DNA from: Flavobacteriaceae bacterium
Lineage (GTDB): Bacteria > Bacteroidota > Bacteroidia > Flavobacteriales > Flavobacteriaceae
Length of the DNA: 64,000 nucleotides
Assembly (NCBI GenBank): GCA_030835845.1
Contig: JAUROD010000036.1
Span: 1-64,000 of the forward strand
Reading direction: 5' to 3'
Below, piece after piece: positions 27,940-37,419 of the stretch. Every line of letters begins with the position of its first letter. The stretch's first letter is position 1. Below the pieces are notes generated by a model. It was not told the DNA's origin. It saw only the letters and a list, made by a program, of their open reading frames with translations, and ran no database searches. A program made the position numbers and the translations under genes.

Positions 27940-28548
27940 ATGGCTTTTGAATTACCACAACTTACTTATGGATACGATGCACTCGAACCTCATATCGATG
28001 CGCGAACTATGGAAATCCATCACAGCAAACATCACAACGGTTATACAACTAACCTAAATAATGCAATTGCAGGAACAGAATTAGAGGGGAAATCAATCGA
28101 TACAATTTTAGGAGAACTTGACCTAAACAATGCTGCTGTTAGAAACAATGGAGGTGGATTTTATAACCACTCTTTATTTTGGAGTACAATGAGTCCAAAC
28201 GGAGGAGGAACTCCTTCGGGTGAATTGGCAAATACAATTGATGCTGCATTTGGATCTTTTGATGCATTTAAAGAAGCATTTAGTAAAGCTGCTGCTACAC
28301 GATTTGGATCAGGATGGGCTTGGCTTTGTGCACACCCAGGTGGAAAAGTAGACGTTTGTTCTACACCAAATCAAGACAATCCTCTAATGCCTGGTATAGG
28401 ATGTGGAGGACACCCTTTACTTGGACTTGATGTGTGGGAACATGCCTATTATCTTAATTATCAAAACCGTCGTCCTGATTACATTAATGCATTTTTTAAT
28501 GTAGTTGACTGGGATGCAGTAAGTGCATTGTACAACGAGCACAAATAG
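27940..28548 (+). CDS. sodA: Superoxide dismutase, Mn-type
   Basis: A 202-residue cytosolic Fe/Mn superoxide dismutase. Metal ligands are visible as His27 (MEIHHSKHH), His77 (FYNHSLFW), Asp164 and His168 (DVWEHAYY). Discriminating positions favour manganese: Gly at the position before FYNHSLFW rather than the Fe-type Gln, and Gln145 in NQDNPLM. No signal peptide. The gene has its own promoter and is followed by a terminator, so it is probably monocistronic. Confidence 0.95.
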   Translation: MAFELPQLTYGYDALEPHIDARTMEIHHSKHHNGYTTNLNNAIAGTELEGKSIDTILGELDLNNAAVRNNGGGFYNHSLFWSTMSPNGGGTPSGELANTIDAAFGSFDAFKEAFSKAAATRFGSGWAWLCAHPGGKVDVCSTPNQDNPLMPGIGCGGHPLLGLDVWEHAYYLNYQNRRPDYINAFFNVVDWDAVSALYNEHK

Positions 28549-28576
28549 GCTCTTTTTAAGTATAAAATTAGCGTGT

Positions 28577-28608
28577 AAAAAGAAGGATTTCTCCTTCTTT
28601 TTTTTTTG
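28577..28608 (+). terminator. Terminator of sodA
   Basis: The stem AGAAGGA / TCCTTCT (28581-28587 / 28592-28598), extended by A/T pairs, ends in a long T-tract 29 nt past the sodA stop. Confidence 0.8.
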
Positions 28609-28626
28609 GGGTGAAACGTATAAAAT

Positions 28627-28656
28627 AAAAAAGGAGGAATAAATTCCTCCTTTTTT
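28627..28656 (-). terminator. Bidirectional terminator between sodA and the purF-like gene
   Basis: The hairpin AAAAAAGGAGGAAT / ATTCCTCCTTTTTT has T-runs on either strand. It probably serves the minus-strand purF-like gene ending at 28771. Confidence 0.7.
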
Positions 28657-28770
28657 GCCCCAAATCTTACCATGAACTTAACCTACTTATGTTCTGGTGA
28701 TGTAAAAATGCAATTTATGGTTCAAGTCTGTCTAAAAAATAGATTAAATGCACATTTAATCGATTAAGTG

Positions 28771-30663
28771 CTAATATGCGCGCTCAGACTTCCCTTCATA
28801 AAAATTCATAAATGCGCGATTAACAACTCTATTTCCTCCTGGTGTTGGATAATTTCCAGTAAAATACCAATCTCCTTTATGGTCTGGACATGATTGGTGT
28901 AATCCCTCAATTGTTTGAAAAATAATTTTCACTGGAGAACTAATCGTGGAGGATAACAATTCTGCGATTTTATCTGATATTTCTTGTGCTTTAAAAGGCT
29001 CGTACAAGGCTTTTACATGATTTGTTGATTCTGATTCATCAGAAGCTGCACTTTGCTGACATGCGGAATAAATTTGATCTAAAACTTCTTTTAGCGTCCC
29101 TCTATCCTCATGTAATTTAAGTGCCGCTTGAAATGCAATAAAGTCCTCTAATTTCGCCATGTCAATCCCATAACAATCTGGGTAACGAATTTGAGGTGCA
29201 CTTGACACAACAACAATTTGCTTTGGATTAAGTCTTGCCAACATGGTTAAAATACTTTGACGTAAGGTTGTACCCCGTACAATACTATCGTCTACAATGA
29301 CCAAGTTGTCTTGAGGCGTAACTACACCGTAAGTGATATCGTACACATGCGCAACCAAATCATCTCGGCTGTTATCAGCAGTGATAAACGTCCTTAACTT
29401 AGCGTCCTTTATTGCGATTTTTTCTATTCGTGGACTGAGGTTTAATAATGTTTTGATTTGGTCTTTATCAAATTCATCCTGTTCCAGTTCTTCCATGATC
29501 TGGTCCTGCAGATACCGTTGGGCTTCCCCAACTAATCCATAAAAAGAAGTCTCAGCTGTATTCGGGATATAAGAAAAAACTGTGTTCTTTAAATCATTTT
29601 GAATGGCTTCACGAATTTGAGGAAACAACAACTCCCCTAGTTTTTTTCGTTCTGCATAAATAGAGGCATCACTTCCACGTGAAAAATAAATGCGTTCAAA
29701 AGAGCATGATTTTTTTTCCAATGGAGTTAATACTTTCTCAATACTTACATTACCTGATTTTTTTATCACCAAAGCACAACCAGGGTCGAGTTCTTTAATT
29801 TCGTCAATAGGTAAATTAAAGACCGTTTGAATTACTGGACGCTCGGAGGCTACAACAACAACTTCTTCATTTTCACAATAAAACGCTGGACGAATTCCTG
29901 CTGGATCACGAAGCACAAATGCATCTCCATGACCAATCATACCTGCCATAGTAAATCCTCCATCCCAATTTTTAGCAGCCTTACTCAGTACTTTTGCAAT
30001 ATTCAATCGTTCTGCAATCTGAGGAGAGGCTTGGAATTTATTAAACCCTTCTCGTTTTAATTTTCTATAAATTTTAGCTACCGCATCATCTAAAAAATGA
30101 CCGATATTTTCCATGGCTGTAATGGTGTCTGCCTTTTCTTTGGGGTGTTGACCAAGTGCCACTAGATTTTCAAATAACTCATTGACATTGGTCATGTTGA
30201 AATTCCCGGCAACAATCAGATTTCTGTGCATCCAGTTGTTTTGTCTTAAAAACGGATGAACACTTTCAATACTATTTTTTCCAAAAGTTCCATAACGAAC
30301 GTGCCCAAGCATTAGTTCTCCTAGATACGGTACATTTTTTTTAAGTGCTTCGGGGTCGGATTTTAATGAAGGATTTTCTGTGATTGTTTCTTGAATCCTT
30401 GAGCTTATTTGGTTAAACACATCTTGAATTGGTTGTGATTCACACGAACGTACTCTACTTATGTAGCGTTCTCCTGGACCCATATCAAATTTAATACTTG
30501 CAAATCCAGCTCCGTCTTGCCCACGGTTATGCTGTTTTTCCATCATCAGGTACATTTTATTTATACCATAAAGCGAAGAACCGTATTTTTCTTGATAATA
30601 TTTTAATGGCTTTTTTAAGCGAATTAAGGCAATTCCACATTCATGTTTGATTGCGTCACTCAT
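28771..30663 (-). CDS. purF: Amidophosphoribosyltransferase-like protein (long Bacteroidota form)
   Basis: A 630-residue protein with a class II glutaminase domain: HECGIALI, nucleophile Cys9 after an eight-residue leader, QHNRGQDGAGFAS, and HVRYGTFG. The phosphoribosyltransferase domain carries the PRPP loop NLVIVDDSIVRGTTLRQSI. The expected reaction is PRPP plus glutamine to 5-phosphoribosylamine, the first step of purine synthesis. It is about 120-150 residues longer than ordinary PurF; the extra length includes an insertion and a C-terminal segment (GNYPTPGGNRVVNRAFMNF). This long form is found in flavobacteria, and I cannot tell whether it is the main PurF or a paralogue. Its start overlaps the upstream pfkB-like stop by 4 nt (ATGA). 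Confidence 0.8.
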   Translation of the reverse strand: MSDAIKHECGIALIRLKKPLKYYQEKYGSSLYGINKMYLMMEKQHNRGQDGAGFASIKFDMGPGERYISRVRSCESQPIQDVFNQISSRIQETITENPSLKSDPEALKKNVPYLGELMLGHVRYGTFGKNSIESVHPFLRQNNWMHRNLIVAGNFNMTNVNELFENLVALGQHPKEKADTITAMENIGHFLDDAVAKIYRKLKREGFNKFQASPQIAERLNIAKVLSKAAKNWDGGFTMAGMIGHGDAFVLRDPAGIRPAFYCENEEVVVVASERPVIQTVFNLPIDEIKELDPGCALVIKKSGNVSIEKVLTPLEKKSCSFERIYFSRGSDASIYAERKKLGELLFPQIREAIQNDLKNTVFSYIPNTAETSFYGLVGEAQRYLQDQIMEELEQDEFDKDQIKTLLNLSPRIEKIAIKDAKLRTFITADNSRDDLVAHVYDITYGVVTPQDNLVIVDDSIVRGTTLRQSILTMLARLNPKQIVVVSSAPQIRYPDCYGIDMAKLEDFIAFQAALKLHEDRGTLKEVLDQIYSACQQSAASDESESTNHVKALYEPFKAQEISDKIAELLSSTISSPVKIIFQTIEGLHQSCPDHKGDWYFTGNYPTPGGNRVVNRAFMNFYEGKSERAY

Positions 30664-31601
30664 AAGGCAAGTATTTTTTCATCCCAATTGAAATGAGTTA
30701 GTTTTCGGTAGGCTGTAATCCTATTTTGAAGGGACGTATGGGTAACTTTTTCGATGGCTTCAACGCCAAATGCTTCTACTGTAAAAGAAGCAAAAACAGT
30801 GCCTACAACAAGGGCTTGTTTGAGGGTGTCAAAATTTATTTCTCCGGAATGCGCAAGGTATCCAGCAAAACCTCCTGCAAAGCTATCTCCCGCTCCTGTT
30901 GGATCTACAACTTGATCGACTGGATAAGCGGGTGCGATAAATACTTTATCGTCTCCGTAAAGTTGTGCTCCATGTTCTCCTTTTTTGATGATTACATAGC
31001 GAGGTCCCATGGCATGTATTTTTTTGGCTGCTTTGGTCAATGAAAATTCTCCAGTCAATAAACGAGCCTCTTCATCGTTAATCGATATTAAATCTACTTG
31101 AGCGATGACTTGGTCTAAATCAGAACGGAAGTGTTCCATCCAAAAATTCATTGTATCGAGTATCCTAAATGAGTGTGATAAATCCATTTGACTTAATGCA
31201 TCAAGCTGGACGATTGGATGAAGATTTCCTACCATTACCACCGAACTATCTCGAAATTCATCAGGAACTACTGGAGTGAAGTTTTCCAATACATTCAGTT
31301 GGGTGTCCAAGGTGGTTCGCGTGTTCATATCATCATGATATCGACCACTCCAGAAAAATGTTTTCCCCTCTTTAACTTTTTCTACTCCTTGTGCATCAAC
31401 ACCTAATTGGGTGAGTTTGTCTAAGTCTGAATCAAGAAAGTCTTCTCCGATAACGGAAACTAGACCGCAGTGTAAGGGAAATTTTGAGGAAGATAAGGCA
31501 ATATATGTCGCTGCTCCTCCCAAAACTCGATCCACCTTTTGATAGGGTGTCTCGATTGCATCATAGGCCATTGTTCCTACGACTAATAGTTTTTTATTCA
31601 T
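30660..31601 (-). CDS. PfkB-family carbohydrate or nucleoside kinase
   Basis: A 313-residue ribokinase-fold kinase. The substrate loop GGAATYIALSS (about 31-41) and the catalytic signature DPTGAGDSFAGGFAGYLA (about 244-261, Asp base in GAGD) are clear. Adenosine kinase, ribokinase or another sugar kinase cannot be separated by eye. Translational coupling to the purF-like gene (ATGA overlap) suggests nucleoside or ribose-phosphate metabolism. I use ATG 31601; the longer frame starts at a TTG two codons upstream. Confidence 0.82.
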   Translation of the reverse strand: MNKKLLVVGTMAYDAIETPYQKVDRVLGGAATYIALSSSKFPLHCGLVSVIGEDFLDSDLDKLTQLGVDAQGVEKVKEGKTFFWSGRYHDDMNTRTTLDTQLNVLENFTPVVPDEFRDSSVVMVGNLHPIVQLDALSQMDLSHSFRILDTMNFWMEHFRSDLDQVIAQVDLISINDEEARLLTGEFSLTKAAKKIHAMGPRYVIIKKGEHGAQLYGDDKVFIAPAYPVDQVVDPTGAGDSFAGGFAGYLAHSGEINFDTLKQALVVGTVFASFTVEAFGVEAIEKVTHTSLQNRITAYRKLTHFNWDEKILAL

Positions 31602-31909
31602 ATGCAATAATACTAATCAGCTAATTATCAGCATTTTGAAATTATGTTTTGCAATTTTTTATCAACCTCTAAAAAAACACCCTTCATACAGGTAATCTTT
31701 CTTCAATACGACTAAAATTACAGAACGCTCCTCGCAAAGATAAAAGAAAAAGGAGAGGGTAGCAACGTAACTCACCCCTTTCTTTGGACATAAAAGGGAG
31801 GAAAGTGAAAAAAAAAAGAGAAGCACTCATTGGTATAACTTCCTACAAATTGGAAATAAACAAGCTCAAAACACACAAACCTTACCTCTGTGAAGTAACC
31901 CAAGTGTAG
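31602..31909. other. Gene-free stretch upstream of the Rieske-ThDP pseudogene
   Basis: About 300 bp, A-rich, between the pfkB-like start and the decayed fusion gene. It holds no recognisable promoter, tRNA or stable hairpin. A frame from GTG 31805 to TAG 31907 is in phase with the pseudogene and may be part of its degraded 5' end, but it does not resemble the expected Rieske N-terminus. Confidence 0.4.
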
Positions 31910-33803
31910 TTGTTTAGGGAAAAGACCAAAAAATTGAAAAAAAGAGGAATAAAAAAAGATGTTTGCTTAACGCATCACAACGGAAAAATTAATGCAATTT
32001 CCAATAAATGTCCGCATCAAGGAGGACCCTTAAGCGAAGGTTCAATCGAAAACGGTCTATTGCGCTGTCCATGGCATGGTTGGGACTTTGATCCTTGCGG
32101 TGGAGACTCAGAAGGGTACGATGACGAACTTAAGGTATATCCTCTTAAAATCCAGGGAGAAGAGGTGTTTGTCGGTTTAGAACAAGAATCAAAACACAAA
32201 AAAACAGTCGCTGACCTCATGGTGGAAACAATGATTGAATGGGGAATCGACCGTATTTTCGGTATGGTGGGCCATTCAAATTTAGGGATTGCAGATGCGT
32301 TAATGCGTCAAGAATCTCAAGGAAAATTAAAATTTATTGGAGTCCGTCATGAAGGTGCAGCAGCATTTGCAGCCTCAGCCTATGGAAAACTGACAGGAAA
32401 ACCAGCTGCATGTTTTGCAATTGCCGGTCCTGGGTCAACCAATATGTGTACAGGGCTTTGGGATGCAAAAGTAGACAGGGCGCCTATTTTAGCACTTACA
32501 GGCCAAGTAGCTACCCAAGTCGTTGGAATTGGAAATTTTCAAGAATTGGACCTTGTCACTGCCTTTCAATCCGTTGCAGTATTCAATCATAGGGTAGAGA
32601 GTCAAAGTCAACATAGTGAGCTAATGGCTATTGCCATTAAATATGCACTTTTGAATCGAGATGTATCGCATTTGACTTTTCCCGATCAAGTACAAGTGCT
32701 ACCAGCGGGTAAACAAAAAATTTCAACTCCTGAAAACCGTATCACACCTTTAGATATCGCACCACCAAAATCTGCCTAAAAAAATGCAGTAGAGTTGATT
32801 AAAAAGAAAAAACGTCCTGTCATTATTGTGGGTCATGGAGCAAAATTTAATATGAAAATGATTATCGAGCTTGGTGAAAAGCTAAATGCTCCCATTATGA
32901 CAATCTTTAAGGGAAAGGGACAAATAGCAGATCATCACCCTTTGGGGTGTGGAGTACTTAGTCGAAGTGGAACACCAATTGCATCCTATTTTATGAACGA
33001 AGCTGATTTGATTATTGCCATAGGTACTTCGTTTTCCAATCACACTGGAATTACCCCTAAAAAACCAACCATACAGATTGATTTTGACCCACTTACATTA
33101 GCTAAATTTCATCCTGTAGACGTTGAAGTCTTTGGGGAAATTGGTAGAACAGTAGAACTACTGAACAATGAAAAATATGGTGAAAAAATAAACCAAAGAA
33201 CAGAAATTAAAGAAAGATGGCAGATTTGGCAATCAGAAAAACATAAGCGTTTGAAAGAGAATCGAAACAACGGAATATCATCCACAGCCATCTTTGATGC
33301 ACTAAAAAAACAGCACCAAAAAATGCGATTATGTGTGTCGATGTAGGGAATAATGCCTATTCGTTTGGGCGCTATTTCGAACCGTCAAATCAAACTTTTT
33401 TAATGTCTGGTTATTTAGGGTCTATTGGCTTTGCATTTCCTGCAGCCATTGGAGCATGGGCAGCAGTTGGACACACACGTCCTATCATTGCAGTTGCAGG
33501 TGATGGAGGTTTTTGTCAGTATTTAGCTGACTTCACAACGGCTGTAAAGTATTCGATGCCAATAAAAGTTATTGTAATCAATAATAATGAGTTGGGAAAA
33601 ATATCAAAAGAACAAAGAGCAGGTGGTTGGTCAACTTGGGCAACAGATTTGGTAAATCCAAATTTTGCAAGCTTTGCTGAAAGCTGTGGGGCTTTTGGCA
33701 AGCAAGTCAACGATAGAAAAGTGCTACACCAAGCGTTATTCAACTGTTTGAACATGATGGTCCTGGATTGATTGAAATTGCGGCAGATGTACAATTAATT
33801 TGA
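31910..33803 (+). pseudogene. Decayed Rieske [2Fe-2S]-thiamine-diphosphate enzyme fusion gene
   Basis: Three open pieces make one protein. A Rieske ferredoxin domain (CPHQGG and CPWHGWDFD ligand motifs) is followed by the ThDP pyrimidine domain (VRHEGAAAFAASAYGKLTG with the catalytic Glu), a central domain (GHGAKFNMKMI) and the ThDP-binding domain (VAGDGGFCQYLADFTTAVKY ... NNNELGKIS). Breaks: an in-frame TAA at 32777-32779; a frameshift in an A7 run near 33304 (one more A restores TAPKNAIMCVDVGNN); and a second one-base loss before 33748, after which FEHDGPGLIEIAADVQLI resumes to a stop at 33803. There is no good start codon. The intact family resembles pyruvate oxidase/acetolactate synthase-like enzymes fused to a Rieske domain; the substrate is unknown. 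Confidence 0.88.
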
Positions 33804-33895
33804 TTCTAACAATCAAACCCCTTGTTTCCGACAATTGGAATCCAATTTTTAAAAACTAGAATAGTTAAAAGAAAAAGAAATTGTGTGGGTAGAAA

Positions 33896-34390
33896 TTAAG
33901 CTAGGAGGTTATTATCTTTTTTAGCTTCAATTTCATAAAATTGATCGTGCTCAATTGCCATTGTTTTTGCAGCTTGAACAGCAAGGTAATCACAGCGTTC
34001 GTTTTGAGGGTGATTGTTGTGCCCTTTAATCCATTGAAAACGTACATTATGCTTAGGGTAAACAACTAAAAAACGCTTCCACAAGTCCGGGTTTTTTTTA
34101 TCCTTAAAGTTTTTCTTTTCCCATCCAAAAACCCATTTTTTATCCACTGCTTCGATTACATATTTAGAATCTGAAAACACAGTAACATCCATTGGGGTTT
34201 TTTGAAGTTTTTCAAGACCTTCAATCACAGCTAACAACTCCATTCGATTGTTGGTGGTATGAATAAACCCACGTGAAAATTCTTTGATATAACTTTTACC
34301 TACCCATTCCATAATTAAACCATATCCCCCTGGCCCCGGATTTCCCAGCGCTGAACCATCTGTGTAAATATGTACTTTTTCGTTAGCCAT
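33896..34390 (-). CDS. rnhA: Ribonuclease HI
   Basis: A 164-residue RNase H1 that degrades RNA in RNA-DNA hybrids. Catalytic residues are visible: IYTDGSALGNPGPGGYG (Asp11), NNRMELLAVIEGL (Glu), VFSDSKYVIEAV (Asp) and the terminal RCDYLA (Asp). The HNNHPQNERCD segment contains the flexible catalytic-histidine loop. Its ATG overlaps the 3' end of purN by 8 nt, so the two are cotranslated. Confidence 0.95.
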   Translation of the reverse strand: MANEKVHIYTDGSALGNPGPGGYGLIMEWVGKSYIKEFSRGFIHTTNNRMELLAVIEGLEKLQKTPMDVTVFSDSKYVIEAVDKKWVFGWEKKNFKDKKNPDLWKRFLVVYPKHNVRFQWIKGHNNHPQNERCDYLAVQAAKTMAIEHDQFYEIEAKKDNNLLA

Positions 34391-34949
34391 TTAGAACTGA
34401 TTCGATTACTTTGGGGAAATGCATAAACTCAAGTTGATGGATTTTCTCAGCAATACCCTCAGGTGTATCCTCTGAGGACAACGAACATTCAGCTTGAAAA
34501 ATAATCGCACCTTCATCATAGGCTTCATTCACATAATGAATACTAATTCCTGTTTTATCCTCACCAGACTCCTTTACAGCCCTATGAACATGCATACCGT
34601 ACATTCCTTTCCCTCCAAATTTTGGAAGCAAAGCAGGATGAATGTTAATTATTTTATTTGGAAATAAATAAGTGATCTCAGGAGGAATTTTTTTTAAATA
34701 TCCCGCTAAAACAATCAAATCAGGTGAAATATTGCTTAAATAATTTTCTAAAAAAGAAGGGGTTTCAACTTGAGGATCAAAAGCAATACAAGGTATATCA
34801 AGAGATGCTGCACGTTGAACAACACCCGCTACGGGGTTGTTAGTCAGAATACTATGAACAGATATTTCTGAATTATTCTTAAAATACCGAACGATATTTT
34901 CAGCGTTTGAACCACTTCCAGACGCCAAAATGACGATTTTTTTTTGCAT
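34383..34949 (-). CDS. purN: Phosphoribosylglycinamide formyltransferase
   Basis: A 188-residue GAR transformylase transferring a formyl group from 10-formyl-THF in purine synthesis. The N-terminus MQKKIVILASGSGSNAENIV carries the substrate-binding ASGSGSNAE. The catalytic region shows INIHPALLPKFGGKGMYGMH (Asn/His) and later SIHYVNEAYDEG with the catalytic Asp. ATG 34949 is preferred because the 14 upstream codons are outside the family. It heads the purN-rnhA unit. Confidence 0.95.
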   Translation of the reverse strand: MQKKIVILASGSGSNAENIVRYFKNNSEISVHSILTNNPVAGVVQRAASLDIPCIAFDPQVETPSFLENYLSNISPDLIVLAGYLKKIPPEITYLFPNKIINIHPALLPKFGGKGMYGMHVHRAVKESGEDKTGISIHYVNEAYDEGAIIFQAECSLSSEDTPEGIAEKIHQLEFMHFPKVIESVLNG

Positions 34950-35077
34950 AAATTTAAATGTGCAAATTAGCGGTAATTCCTCATAAATCAAAGGATTTTA
35001 GTTGGATATAGAAATTGCATAATGTTAAAAAAAGCATTTTAAATCCCCCTTAAAGAGTGTTTGGTCTAAACTTTTCA

Positions 35078-35085
35078 TATTTTTG
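35078..35085 (+). promoter_or_regulatory. Candidate -7 promoter box of acpP-fabF
   Basis: TATTTTTG, an exact TAnnTTTG match, lies 30 nt before the acpP ATG. TTG at 35061-35063 is only 14 nt upstream, so the -33 element is uncertain. It supports the start at 35116 over 35083, which lies inside the box. Confidence 0.5.
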
Positions 35086-35115
35086 CATTCAACAAAACTA
35101 AAACCAATTGTTATT

Positions 35116-35349
35116 ATGTCAGACATTTCATCTAGAGTTAAAGCCATAATTGTTGACAAATTAGGCGTTGACGAAAACGAAGTAGTAACTGAAGCAAGTT
35201 TCACAAATGATTTAGGAGCTGATTCTTTAGACACTGTGGAACTAATCATGGAGTGTGAAAAAGAATTTGATATTCAAATTTCTGACGATCAAGCTGAGAA
35301 TATTGCCACTGTAGGTCAAGCTATTCAATACATCGAACAAGCTAGCTAA
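35116..35349 (+). CDS. acpP: Acyl carrier protein
   Basis: A 77-residue acidic four-helix carrier with the phosphopantetheine site [11 protein letters not shown] (Ser37). It carries growing acyl chains in type II fatty-acid synthesis. ATG 35116 gives the canonical [12 protein letters not shown] start; the longer open frame begins inside the promoter box. fabF follows after 12 nt in the usual acpP-fabF pair. Confidence 0.97.
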   Translation: MSDISSRVKAIIVDKLGVDENEVVTEASFTNDLGADSLDTVELIMECEKEFDIQISDDQAENIATVGQAIQYIEQAS

Positions 35350-35361
35350 AATTAGGTCCCA

Positions 35362-36612
35362 ATGAATCCAAGACGTGTAGTTGTTACCGGATTGGGTGCT
35401 TTGACTCCTATTGGAAACACCCTCTCAGCATACTGGGAGGGGTTACTTTCTGGAACATCTGGAGCTGCGCCCATCACTTATTTTGATGCGACTCATTTCA
35501 AAACACAATTTGCATGTGAATTGAAAGGGTTTAATGCATTGGATCATTTTGATCGTAAAGAAGCCCGAAAACAAGATCGTTTTTCGCAATACGCATTAGT
35601 TTCCTCTGATGAAGCTATTGCTGACGCTGGACTTACCTCTGAAAACGTTGACAAAGACCGTGTAGGAGTGATTTGGGGTGCTGGAATTGGTGGATTAGAA
35701 ACTTTTCAAAACGAAATTCTGAATTTTGCTGAAAATGACTTAAAACCAAGATTCAATCCTTTCTTTATCCCCAAAATGATCGCTGATATTGCACCCGGAA
35801 TGATTTCAATCAAACACGGGTATCGAGGTCCTAACTTCGCAACTGTTTCTGCATGCGCATCCTCTGCGAATGCCATTATCGATGCTTTAAATTATATCCG
35901 TCTTAATCATGCCGATATAATTATTGCAGGAGGTTCAGAAGCTGGAGTTACTTATGCTGGTATTGGAGGATTCAACGCTTTACATGCCCTTTCAACCCGT
36001 AACGATGACCCCGCATCTGCTTCACGTCCTTTTGATAAAGATCGTGATGGATTTGTGTTAGGTGAGGGTGCTGGCTGCCTTGTTCTTGAAGAATATGAAC
36101 ATGCCAAAGCTCGTGGAGCTAAAATATACTGTGAATTAGCGGGTGGAGGTCTCTCTGCAGATGCACACCATATGACTGCTCCTCACCCTGAAGGTATTGG
36201 CGCAAAAAATGTGATGCTTAATTGCTTAAGAGATGCAAACCTAAAACCAACTGATGTGGATACCATCAATATGCACGGAACATCCACACCTTTAGGTGAT
36301 ATTGCAGAATCAAAAGCAGTATTGGACGTATTTGGTGAACATGCATACAAGATCAATATAAATTCTACTAAATCAATGACCGGTCACCTTCTTGGAGCTG
36401 CTGGTGCAATTGAGGCAATTGCTTCAATTATGTCGATTAAAGAAAATATAGTACCTCCAACAATAAATCATCAGACTCCAGACGAAAATATTGACTCAAA
36501 ACTTAATTTCACCTTTGGAAAAGCACAGAAAAGGGAAGTTAAAGTAGCGTTGTCAAACACCTTCGGCTTTGGTGGTCACAACGCGTGTGTTGTGTTCAAA
36601 GAATTTGATTAA
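35362..36612 (+). CDS. fabF: Beta-ketoacyl-ACP synthase II
   Basis: A 416-residue condensing enzyme elongating acyl-ACP with malonyl-ACP. The catalytic Cys-His-His set is visible: VSACASSANAI (Cys), NMHGTSTPLGD (His) and STKSMTGHLLGAAGA (Lys/His). The start VVVTGLGALTPIG is canonical. It lies in an acpP-fabF-rnc unit with short gaps (12 and 8 nt), the order common in Bacteroidota. Confidence 0.97.
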   Translation: MNPRRVVVTGLGALTPIGNTLSAYWEGLLSGTSGAAPITYFDATHFKTQFACELKGFNALDHFDRKEARKQDRFSQYALVSSDEAIADAGLTSENVDKDRVGVIWGAGIGGLETFQNEILNFAENDLKPRFNPFFIPKMIADIAPGMISIKHGYRGPNFATVSACASSANAIIDALNYIRLNHADIIIAGGSEAGVTYAGIGGFNALHALSTRNDDPASASRPFDKDRDGFVLGEGAGCLVLEEYEHAKARGAKIYCELAGGGLSADAHHMTAPHPEGIGAKNVMLNCLRDANLKPTDVDTINMHGTSTPLGDIAESKAVLDVFGEHAYKININSTKSMTGHLLGAAGAIEAIASIMSIKENIVPPTINHQTPDENIDSKLNFTFGKAQKREVKVALSNTFGFGGHNACVVFKEFD

Positions 36613-36620
36613 ATTGCTAT

Positions 36621-37337
36621 GTGCAATTTTTTACTAAATTTTGGGGGTCTAATTCAAAGAATACCGCTTTTGACCAAATGCTTAAAGAAGTTCTTGGGTA
36701 TTTACCCAAAAATAAACTACTCTATCAGAAAGCATTTACTCATCGTTCACTAAACATCAAAAACAAAGAGGGTTTTCCCGTAAACTTTGAACGCTTAGAA
36801 TTTTTAGGAGATTCTGTCATTGATTTAGTTGTAGCAAACTATCTCTATGGAACACTTGTTCATGATAATGAAGGTCAACTTACACGAATGAAATCTAAAA
36901 TTGTAAGTAGAGAGAAATTGAACACAATCGGAAGAGAATTAGATCTTTTTACTCATTTAAGTTGCTCTGGAAATAGGGTGAATTTTGGAGAAGATATTCA
37001 TGGAAACCTACTAGAATCAATAATCGGTGCTGTATTTGTAGATAAGGGATATGAGAAATGCAAAAAAATTGTATTCAAAATAATTATTGATCCTTTTATA
37101 AACCTTGAAAAAGTAAAGCAGGAGATCATTTCACATAAAAGCGTGCTGATTGAATGGGGACAAAAAGAGAAAAAGCTAATTACTTTCAGAACTGAAAAAG
37201 AACAAAGTAAAGCACCGAAAATCATCTTTCGTTGCATCCTCCTTGTTGCTGATAAAGAGCTTTTAAAGGTTCGTGAAAGTTCAAAAAAAAGGCAGAGGAA
37301 AAAGCGGCAAAACGTGCAGTCCGCATTCTTAAAATAA
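36621..37337 (+). CDS. rnc: Ribonuclease III with an out-of-frame C-terminus
   Basis: A double-strand-specific RNase for rRNA and mRNA processing. The start is GTG 36621. The RNase III signature NFERLEFLGDSVIDL (about 57-71) and the second acidic helix HGNLLESIIGAVFVDKGYEK are intact. A dsRNA-binding domain begins near ISHKSVLIEWGQKE. The last 17 codons (SSKKRQRKKRQNV...) do not fit: shifting frame at the A8 tract (37283-37290) gives KKKAEEKAAKRAVRILKIK and a stop at 37340-37342, exactly the expected last helix of a dsRBD. One A is therefore missing, or a slippage event is needed. Catalytic function should survive; RNA binding may be weakened. Confidence 0.9.
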   Translation: MQFFTKFWGSNSKNTAFDQMLKEVLGYLPKNKLLYQKAFTHRSLNIKNKEGFPVNFERLEFLGDSVIDLVVANYLYGTLVHDNEGQLTRMKSKIVSREKLNTIGRELDLFTHLSCSGNRVNFGEDIHGNLLESIIGAVFVDKGYEKCKKIVFKIIIDPFINLEKVKQEIISHKSVLIEWGQKEKKLITFRTEKEQSKAPKIIFRCILLVADKELLKVRESSKKRQRKKRQNVQSAFLK

Positions 37338-37356
37338 AGTAGTAAGTCCCCGTTTA

Positions 37357-37389
37357 TTGTGCTAAATTGACTTAAAAACCGTATTTTTG
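37357..37389 (+). promoter_or_regulatory. Candidate promoter of the IPExxxVDY-like gene and pyk (TTG-N22-TATTTTTG)
   Basis: TTG 37357-37359, 22 nt, TATTTTTG 37382-37389, an exact -7 match. The ATG follows 30 nt later. Confidence 0.55.
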
Positions 37390-37419
37390 GAAGGAATTAA
37401 ACAAGACGGATTTTAAACT

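Noticed and set aside
32777-32779. Homopolymer error as the explanation for the TAA in the Rieske-ThDP gene
   Set aside because: Reading frames before and after the stop are the same, so adding or removing one A in the adjacent run cannot explain it; this one is a true nonsense codon unless a substitution error is present.
33804-33895. Weak inverted repeat ATTGG/CCAAT as terminator
   Set aside because: Only five base pairs with no strong T-run at the correct distance.
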